Both the position numbers and the translations under genes were made by a program. The notes under the pieces are model-generated. The model was not told where the DNA came from and searched no databases. It saw only the letters and a list, made by a program, of their open reading frames with translations. DNA of 57,699 nucleotides, taken from NCBI RefSeq assembly GCF_000158955.1, contig NZ_GG657757.1:2662368-2720066 (forward strand), given 5' to 3'. The stretch is from Streptomyces viridochromogenes DSM 40736 (GTDB lineage Bacteria; Actinomycetota; Actinomycetes; Streptomycetales; Streptomycetaceae). This document shows, in pieces, positions 52,288-57,699 of the stretch (position 1 is the stretch's first letter; each line of letters opens with the position of its first letter).

Positions 52288-52338
52288 CGGTGGCGGAACC
52301 AGGAGAGCGCGAGGACCGCGCGGAGAGCAGGGGGGCGC

Positions 52339-53415
52339 ATGGACATGCTGACGATCGGCGCGTTCGCGAAGGCCTGCCGGCTCTCGCCGAAGGCACTGCG
52401 CCTCTACGACGAGCTGGACCTGCTCCCGCCCGCCCGGGTGGACCCGGACACCGGATACCGGTACTACGCGGTCACGCAGCTGGAGCGGGCCCGGCTGGTG
52501 GCGTGGCTGCGGCGGCTGGGCATGCCGCTGGCTGAAATCCGCGAGGTGTGCCGACTGCACGACCGTGACTCCACGGCCGCCGCCCGGGAAATCCGCGCCT
52601 ACTGGGCGCGGGTCGAGGCGGAGACGGCGGTACGGAGGGACCTCGCCGCGTTCCTGGTCGATCACCTGACGGCGGACTCACCGGAGTCCGGAAAGGACAT
52701 CACCATGCTGGAACTTCGTTACTCCGCCCACTCCGACACCGGCCGCGTGCGCCCGGCCAACCAGGACACGGCGTACGCGGGCACGCGGCTGCTGGCGGTC
52801 GCCGACGGCTTCGGGCCGGCCGGCGGGCCCGCGAGCAGTGCCGCCGTGGAGGCGCTGCGCTTCCTGGACACCGACGAGATCCCGGCGGGCGGGGTCCTCA
52901 ACCTCCTGGAGGACGCGGTCCGGGGAGCGGCCGAGGCCGTCCGGGCCGTGGCCGACGGCGCCGACGACATCGGCACGACCCTGACCGCCGCGCTGTGGAC
53001 GGGCTCCCGGCTGGCCCTGGTGCACATCGGCGACTCCCGCGTGTACCTGCTGCGCGACGGCGAACTGTTCCGGATCACCCACGACCACACGATGGTCCAG
53101 TCGATGGTGGACGAGGGGCGCCTGACCGCCGAGGAGGCCACGTCCCACCCCCAGCGCGCGCTGCTTCTGAAGGCCCTGACGGGCGGGGGCTCCGACGCGC
53201 TCCCGGACCTCCGCCTGCACGACGCCCGCCCCGGCGACCGGTATCTGCTGTGCTCCGACGGTCTGTCGGGCGTCGTCCCCGAAGACCGGATCCACGACCT
53301 CCTCACCTCGCGGATCACCCCGGACGAGACGGTCGAGGCCCTGGTCGGCGCGGCGAACGAGGCCGGCGGGCCGGACAACGTCAGCTGCGTCGTGGCGGAC
53401 GTCGTGGCGGCGTGA
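52339..53415 (+). CDS. MerR regulator fused to a PP2C serine/threonine phosphatase
   Basis: The 358-aa protein begins with a MerR HTH (MLTIGAFAKACRLSPKALRL, then YDELDLLPPARVDPDTGYRYY) and a dimerisation helix to about residue 115. A complete PP2C domain follows: TGRVRPANQDTAY, LAVADGFG, GTTLTAALW, VHIGDSRVYLLRDG, YLLCSDGLSGVV and GGPDNVSCVV. All metal-binding Asp motifs are present, so it is probably an active Mn/Mg phosphatase tied to DNA. GGGGGC precedes ATG 52339. A MerR-style promoter suggests autoregulation. Confidence 0.9.
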   Translation: MDMLTIGAFAKACRLSPKALRLYDELDLLPPARVDPDTGYRYYAVTQLERARLVAWLRRLGMPLAEIREVCRLHDRDSTAAAREIRAYWARVEAETAVRRDLAAFLVDHLTADSPESGKDITMLELRYSAHSDTGRVRPANQDTAYAGTRLLAVADGFGPAGGPASSAAVEALRFLDTDEIPAGGVLNLLEDAVRGAAEAVRAVADGADDIGTTLTAALWTGSRLALVHIGDSRVYLLRDGELFRITHDHTMVQSMVDEGRLTAEEATSHPQRALLLKALTGGGSDALPDLRLHDARPGDRYLLCSDGLSGVVPEDRIHDLLTSRITPDETVEALVGAANEAGGPDNVSCVVADVVAA

Positions 53416-53440
53416 CCCGGACGCGGGTGTCAGCCGCGGC

Positions 53441-54148
53441 TCACGCCTCTTCCTCCGGCTCCCAGTCCAGCAGCCGCACCTTGGCCACCGTGCGGACGTG
53501 ACGCCGCATGGCCGCGGCGGCCTGGCGGGGCTGCTGTGCGGCGATCGCGTCGAGGATGGCCTGGTGCTGGGACAGCGAGCGGGACGGGCGGCCGGGCTGG
53601 CGGAGGGACTCGGTGCGGCTCTCGGCGATCTGCTCGGCGATCGACCGCATGAACTCGGCGAGCAGACTGCTGTGGGCCGCCGCCGTCACGGCCGCGTGGA
53701 ACAACCGGTCGCCCTCGACGCCGTGACCACCCGCCGCGATCTCCTCCGACATGTGGGCGAGCGCCGAGCGCATCGCGGCCACGTCCTCCTCCGTGCGTCG
53801 TTCGGCCGCCAGTTCGGCCAGCTTCGTCTCCAGCGCCTCCCGGGCCTCCAGCACGTCCGGGAGGCGCCGCCGGCGTTCGACCATGCGGTCGACGGGTTCG
53901 GTGTCGAGGCTGTCCCGGACGAGGTAGGTGCCACCGCCGTGCCGGGCCTCCACCAGGCCCTGGACCTCCAGCACCACGATCGCCTGCTTCACCGAGGCGC
54001 GGCTCACCCCGAGCCGCTGGGCCAGGTCCCGCTCGGGCGGCAACCGGTCGCCGGCGCGCAGGCCGCCCTCGGCGACATACTGGCGCAGCCGCTCCAGCAC
54101 CTGTTCGTAGAGCCGCTGTTTCGTCATGGGGCGCAGGGCGTCGGTCAC
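53441..54148 (-). CDS. FadR-subfamily GntR regulator (FCD domain), probable MatR
   Basis: The 235-aa protein has the GntR HTH: LRAGDRLPPERDLAQRLGVS followed by RASVKQAIVVLEVQGLVEAR. An all-helical FCD domain follows, with metal/ligand residues in DRLFHAAVTAAAHSSLL and SLSQHQAILDAIAAQ. GAGGGGG before GTG 54148 sets the start. It is divergent from the SLC13/MatB genes; in rhizobia a FadR-type MatR controls the malonate genes, so this is the likely local regulator. AGTGGCT-C-AGCCACT (54275-54289) is the probable operator. Confidence 0.88.
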   Translation of the reverse strand: MTDALRPMTKQRLYEQVLERLRQYVAEGGLRAGDRLPPERDLAQRLGVSRASVKQAIVVLEVQGLVEARHGGGTYLVRDSLDTEPVDRMVERRRRLPDVLEAREALETKLAELAAERRTEEDVAAMRSALAHMSEEIAAGGHGVEGDRLFHAAVTAAAHSSLLAEFMRSIAEQIAESRTESLRQPGRPSRSLSQHQAILDAIAAQQPRQAAAAMRRHVRTVAKVRLLDWEPEEEA

Positions 54149-54274
54149 GGAGTCCCCCTCTCGTCGGGAGCGTAACACCGGCCTCTCGCACTGGCCGAGT
54201 GGCTGAACCAATTCTCGCCGGACCTCTTGACGCGCGCCCGGGCCGCGCCCACGCTGTTCGACCAACGCACCTCA

Positions 54275-54289
54275 AGTGGCTCAGCCACT
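54275..54289. promoter_or_regulatory. AGTGGCT-C-AGCCACT palindrome between the regulator and carrier genes
   Basis: Perfect 7-bp arms around one C. An imperfect second copy, GAGTGGCTGAACCA, lies at 54197-54210. Short palindromes of this shape suit FadR/GntR dimers; both sites lie in the divergent promoter. Confidence 0.6.
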
Positions 54290-54347
54290 CGTCCACTACC
54301 GACGGGGTGCTCCCAGTCAGCTCCGGGGCCCAAAGACGGGAGCCCGT

Positions 54348-55771
54348 ATGTCCCCTGAACTCATCTCGATCCTCGTCCTCGTCGTGGTGTTCGTCATCGC
54401 CACCACTCGTTCCGTCAACATGGGCGCGCTCGCCTTCGCCGCCGCCTTCGGGGTCGGCGGGCTCGTCGCCGACCTCGACGCGGACGGCATCTTCGCCGGC
54501 TTCCCGGGCGACCTCTTCGTCGTCCTGGTCGGCGTCACGTACCTGTTCGCGATCGCCCGCGCCAACGGCACCACCGACTGGCTGGTGCACGCCGCGGTGC
54601 GGCTCGTGCGGGGGCGGGTGGCGCTCATCCCCTGGGTGATGTTCGCGCTGACCGGCGCGCTCACGGCGATCGGCGCGGTCAGCCCGGCCGCGGTCGCGAT
54701 CGTCGCCCCGATCGCGCTGAGCTTCGCCGCGCGGTACGGGATCAGCCCCCTGCTGATGGGCGCGATGGTCGTCCACGGCGCCCAGAACAGGGCGGCTTCT
54801 CCCCGATCAGCATCTACGGCTCGATCGTCAACGGCATCGTCGAACGCGAGAAACTCCCGGGCAACGAGGTGGTCCTGTTCCTGGCGTCCTTCGCCGCGAA
54901 CCTGGTGATCGCGGCAGTGGTGTTCGTGGTGTGCGGCGGAATGAAGCTGTGGTCGCAGGGGGCGGTGGAGGAGACCCCAGCTGCGGGCAGTCGTGCCGCT
55001 GGGGCGATGGGGGTCCCCCCTGCTCATGGGGGTCCCCCCTGTTCGAGCGCAGCCGAGAACTCGGGGGAGAAGCCGAGAGCTTGGGGGAGGGCGGGCGCAG
55101 CGGCATCTGGCACCGCCCGGCTGCGGACCGCCCCGACCTCAGCACCACCCAAGCTGAGCCCGGAATCAACCACCCTCACCCCGGCCCGCACCGCCACCCT
55201 CATCTCCCTCCTCGCCCTGGTCGTAGCCGTCCTGATCTTCGACCTCGACGCCGGCCTCACCGCCATCACCCTCGCCGTCCTCCTCAGCACCGCCTGGCCC
55301 GAGGCCAGCCGCAAGGCAGTGGGCGAGATCGCCTGGCCGACGGTCCTCCTCATCTGCGGCGTCCTCACCTACGTGGGCGTCCTCGACGAGATGGGCACCA
55401 TCACCTGGGCCGGCGAGGGCGTGGGCGGCATCGGCATCCCCCTGCTCGCCGCCGTCCTGCTCTGCTACATCGGCGCCCTGGTCTCGGCCTTCGCCTCCTC
55501 CGTAGGGATCATGGGCGCCCTGATCCCCCTCGCCGTGCCGTTCCTGGAACGCGGCGAGATCGGAGCCGTCGGCATGATCGCGGCACTCGCCGTCTCGGCG
55601 ACGGTCGTCGACGTCAGCCCGTTCTCGACCAACGGCGCACTCGTCCTCGCCGCCGCACCGGACGTCGACCGCGAGCGTTTCTTCCGGCAGCTGATGGTGT
55701 ACGGAGGGATCGTGGTCGCGGTCGTCCCCGCGGCGGCGTGGCTCGTGATGGTCGTCCCCGGCTGGGGGTAG
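54348..55771 (+). pseudogene. SLC13-type dicarboxylate (malonate?) carrier, frameshifted and carrying a repeat insertion
   Basis: The N-terminal half (MSPELISILVLVVVFVIATT ... SPAAVAIVAPIALSFAARYG ... GAMVVHGAQN) and the C-terminal half (GGFSPISIYGSIVNGIVERE ... SSVGIMGALIPLAVPFLERG ... ATVVDVSPFSTNGAL) form one SLC13/DASS-like permease. A one-base deletion near 54790 puts the halves in different frames. A dispersed repeat (54975-55165) then adds about 60 residues to the central hydrophilic loop without breaking the second frame. Between matR-like and matB genes it should import malonate-type dicarboxylates. If the indel is a sequencing error, the gene is open with the insertion. Confidence 0.78.
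54975..55165 (+). repeat. Dispersed repeat inside the SLC13 carrier gene (copy C)
   Basis: Bases 54975-55101 match 45378-45504 at about 125 of 127 positions. The following tail (CGGCTGCGGACCG...ACCTCAGCACCA) matches copy A at 3008-3060 better. It is read as PAAGSRAAGAMGVPPAHGG, the same frame as in the condensation gene. Confidence 0.85.
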
Positions 55772-55818
55772 CGAGCCGATGACCAGTGGACAGGCAAACG
55801 TTTAAGGAGATGTGACGC

Positions 55819-57264
55819 GTGACCTCCCTCTTCCCGGCCCTGACCGGCGGCTCCTGTGACCGGCCCGCCGTACGGTTCGGCGAGCGCTCGCTGACCTACG
55901 GAGAACTCGCCGCCGCGGCCGGTGCGACCGCCGCACGCATCCGGGACGTCCGCCGGGTCGCGGTCTGGGCGACCCCCACCATGGAGACCGCCGTGGCCGT
56001 CGTCGCCGCGCTGCTGGCCGGCGTGCCCGCCGTGCCGCTCAACCCGAAGTCGGGTGAGAAGGAACTCGGGCACATCCTGTCCGACAGCGCGCCCGACCTG
56101 GTGCTCACGGCACCGGACGATCAACTCCCCGCCCCCGTGGGGGACCTGACGCGTCTCGACGTGGACGTGCACGGCACCGGCCCCGTCCCCGAGGACCACA
56201 CCCGCGAGTCCGACCCGGCGCTGATCGTCTACACCTCCGGCACCACCGGCCCGCCCAAGGGTGCCGTCATCCCGCGCCGGGCGATCGCCTCGACCCTGGA
56301 CGCGCTGGCCGACGCCTGGCAGTGGACCGGCGACGACGTACTCGTCCACGGACTGCCGCTGTTCCATGTGCACGGGCTGGTCCTGGGCACGCTCGGCCCG
56401 CTGCGGCGCGGCGGCTCGGTGCGGCACCTGGGCCGGTTCAGCACCCAGGGCGTGGCCCGGGAGCTGAGCGGCGGCGCGACCATGCTGTTCGGTGTGCCGA
56501 CGATGTACCACCGCATCGCGGAGGCGGTGACCGGCGACCCCGACCTGGTCAAGGCGCTGACCGGGGCGCGGCTGCTCGTGTCGGGTTCCGCCGCGCTGCC
56601 CGTGCACGACCACGGCCGGATCGCGACGGCGACCGGGCGGCGCGTGATCGAGCGGTACGGCATGACGGAGACGCTGATGAACACCAGCGTCCGGGCCGAC
56701 GGCGAGGCCCGCCCGGGCACGGTCGGTGTGCCGCTGCCGGGTGTGGAGCTGCGGCTGGTCGAGGAGGACGGCTCGGAGGTCACCGGGTACGACGGGGAGA
56801 CCGTCGGCGAGATCCAGGTGCGCGGCCCGAACCTGTTCACCGAGTACCTCAACCGGCCCGACGCCACCGCCGCCGCGTTCACCGCCGACGGCTGGTTCCG
56901 CACCGGCGACATGGCGGTGCGCGACCCCGACGGCTACGTCCGGATCGTCGGCCGCAAGGCCACCGACCTGATCAAGAGCGGCGGTTACAAGATCGGGGCC
57001 GGGGAGATCGAGAACGCGCTGCTGGAACACCCGGGGGTGCGGGAGGCCGCTGTCACCGGGGAGCCGGACGACGACCTGGGCGAGCGGATCGTGGCGTGGA
57101 TCGTCCCGGCGGAGCCCCAGTCGCCGCCGTCCCTCGACGAGTTGGCGGACCACGTGGCCGGGCGTCTCGCCCCGCACAAGCGCCCGCGCGTCGTCCACCA
57201 CCTCGACGCCCTGCCCCGCAACGACATGGGGAAGATCATGAAGCGGGCGCTGGGCCATGGCTGA
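55819..57264 (+). CDS. matB: Malonyl-CoA synthetase MatB
   Basis: The 481-aa acyl-adenylating enzyme has the P-loop YTSGTTGPPKGAV, the A5 motif ERYGMTETLMN, the hinge region VRIVGRKATDLIKSGGYKIG and the catalytic lysine in DMGKIMKR. It closely resembles S. coelicolor MatB as I remember it, which forms malonyl- and methylmalonyl-CoA from the free acids, ATP and CoA. AAGGAG at 55804-55809 selects GTG 55819. It lies 47 bp after the carrier gene and overlaps the carboxyltransferase gene by 8 nt. The product can feed polyketide and fatty-acid synthesis. Confidence 0.95.
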   Translation: MTSLFPALTGGSCDRPAVRFGERSLTYGELAAAAGATAARIRDVRRVAVWATPTMETAVAVVAALLAGVPAVPLNPKSGEKELGHILSDSAPDLVLTAPDDQLPAPVGDLTRLDVDVHGTGPVPEDHTRESDPALIVYTSGTTGPPKGAVIPRRAIASTLDALADAWQWTGDDVLVHGLPLFHVHGLVLGTLGPLRRGGSVRHLGRFSTQGVARELSGGATMLFGVPTMYHRIAEAVTGDPDLVKALTGARLLVSGSAALPVHDHGRIATATGRRVIERYGMTETLMNTSVRADGEARPGTVGVPLPGVELRLVEEDGSEVTGYDGETVGEIQVRGPNLFTEYLNRPDATAAAFTADGWFRTGDMAVRDPDGYVRIVGRKATDLIKSGGYKIGAGEIENALLEHPGVREAAVTGEPDDDLGERIVAWIVPAEPQSPPSLDELADHVAGRLAPHKRPRVVHHLDALPRNDMGKIMKRALGHG

Positions 57265-57699
57265 GCGGCTCTCCGCCCGCGAGGTCGTCGCCGCCGTCAC
57301 GGACGACTCGACCTTCGCGGAACTCCCCTCGGTGATACGGGACGCCAAGCCGGACGGTCCGCTCGCCTGGCCGGGCTACGACGCCTCGCGCGCCCGTGCC
57401 GCCGAACGCACCGGCGAGCAGGAGTCCGTGGTGTGCGGCACCGCCCGCGTCGGCGGCGTCCGGGCCGTGCTGATCGCGTTCGAGTTCGGCTTCCTCGGCG
57501 GCTCGCTCGGCGAGCGCACCGGGGACCGGCTGGAGGCGGCGTACACGTACGCCCGGGAGCACCGTCTGCCGGTCGTGCCGCTGGTCGCCACGGGCGGCAG
57601 CCGGATGCAGGAGGGCATGCTCGCGCTGGCCCAACTCCAGCGGGTGGCCCGCCAGTCGGCACTGACCGGGGCGGCCGGTCTCGCCCAGGTCGCGGTGGT
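57257..57699 (+). CDS. Biotin-independent carboxyltransferase / ACCase beta-like protein (partial, cut by window end)
   Basis: The first 147 residues are visible. VRAVLIAFEFGFLGGSLGER and VATGGSRMQEGMLALAQL are the crotonase-like oxyanion loops of acyl-CoA carboxyltransferases and malonate decarboxylase beta subunits. ATG 57257 overlaps the MatB stop by 8 nt, so it is co-translated. Next to MatB, decarboxylation of malonyl-CoA to acetyl-CoA is the likely job, replacing the MatA decarboxylase of rhizobia; this is inferred. The 3' end lies beyond 57699. Confidence 0.85.
   Translation, partial: MAERLSAREVVAAVTDDSTFAELPSVIRDAKPDGPLAWPGYDASRARAAERTGEQESVVCGTARVGGVRAVLIAFEFGFLGGSLGERTGDRLEAAYTYAREHRLPVVPLVATGGSRMQEGMLALAQLQRVARQSALTGAAGLAQVAV

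Noticed and set aside
47178..54795. Programmed ribosomal frameshifting at the shifted genes
   Set aside because: The junctions lack slippery heptamers with a following stimulatory structure, differ in direction and need unrelated shifts. Indels are the simpler explanation.

Overview
The window is a stretch of high-G+C actinobacterial chromosome, almost certainly Streptomyces. It has strong G/C third-position bias, GTG/TTG starts, Tat-type signal peptides, DUF397 and MAB_1171c-type genes, and short Streptomyces-type intergenic repeats. The gene order resembles the SCO2400-SCO2445 region of S. coelicolor as I remember it; that comparison is recollection, not a search result. No rRNA, tRNA or CRISPR was seen.

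Layout. 1-4.1 kb: a serine hydrolase, a remnant of an Ohr/OsmC gene, a divergent MDR oxidoreductase/MarR pair with palindromic operators, a repeat element and a zinc-ribbon protein. 4.2-13 kb: a sugar or sugar-acid catabolic block (enolase-superfamily dehydratase, Zn-dehydrogenase, U32-like TIM barrel, lipoprotein/ATPase/permease sugar ABC importer, exported aldose 1-epimerase). 13-19.6 kb: an aminotransferase with a shifted low-complexity tail, a decayed XRE regulator beside DUF397, a ~900-bp inverted-repeat structure, a Tat-exported intradiol dioxygenase, YciI and alpha/beta-hydrolase genes, a MITE-like element and DUF4360. 19.9-26.2 kb: an Rrf2 regulator beside a secreted GH35 galactosidase, a WDG-repeat protein and a GH51 arabinofuranosidase.

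26.5-34.2 kb is the most unusual part: two ImmA/IrrE-like HExxH metallopeptidases, three paralogous multi-pass MAB_1171c membrane proteins, one HTH regulator with its own palindromic operators, and an FAD monooxygenase, mostly coupled by 4-nt overlaps. It looks like a peptidase/membrane-protein module duplicated in tandem, with unknown function.

34.3-37.5 kb: SMP-30 lactonase and IclR (one operon), then a PucR-type regulator. 37.7-49.8 kb: PorA-family membrane protein followed by a long glycan operon (GT4, methyltransferase, AftD-like giant arabinofuranosyltransferase, condensation-fold protein, methyltransferase, EamA-like transporter, Trm112-like, FkbM methyltransferase). 49.8-53.4 kb: MFS exporter, ATP-grasp enzyme, MerR-PP2C fusion. 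53.4 kb to the end: a malonate-type operon (FCD-GntR regulator, SLC13 carrier, MatB, carboxyltransferase cut by the window edge).

Two themes cut across the loci. First, a ~127-bp repeat sits in the same reading frame inside two unrelated genes (condensation protein and SLC13 carrier) and occurs a third time, inverted, between genes. Second, a 15-bp GTTCG-ATAT-TCGGA-like motif recurs upstream of the dehydratase gene, the U32-like gene, the GH51 gene and iclR, suggesting one IclR regulon. Four genes carry apparent frameshifts; sequencing indels and real decay cannot be separated from this sequence alone.
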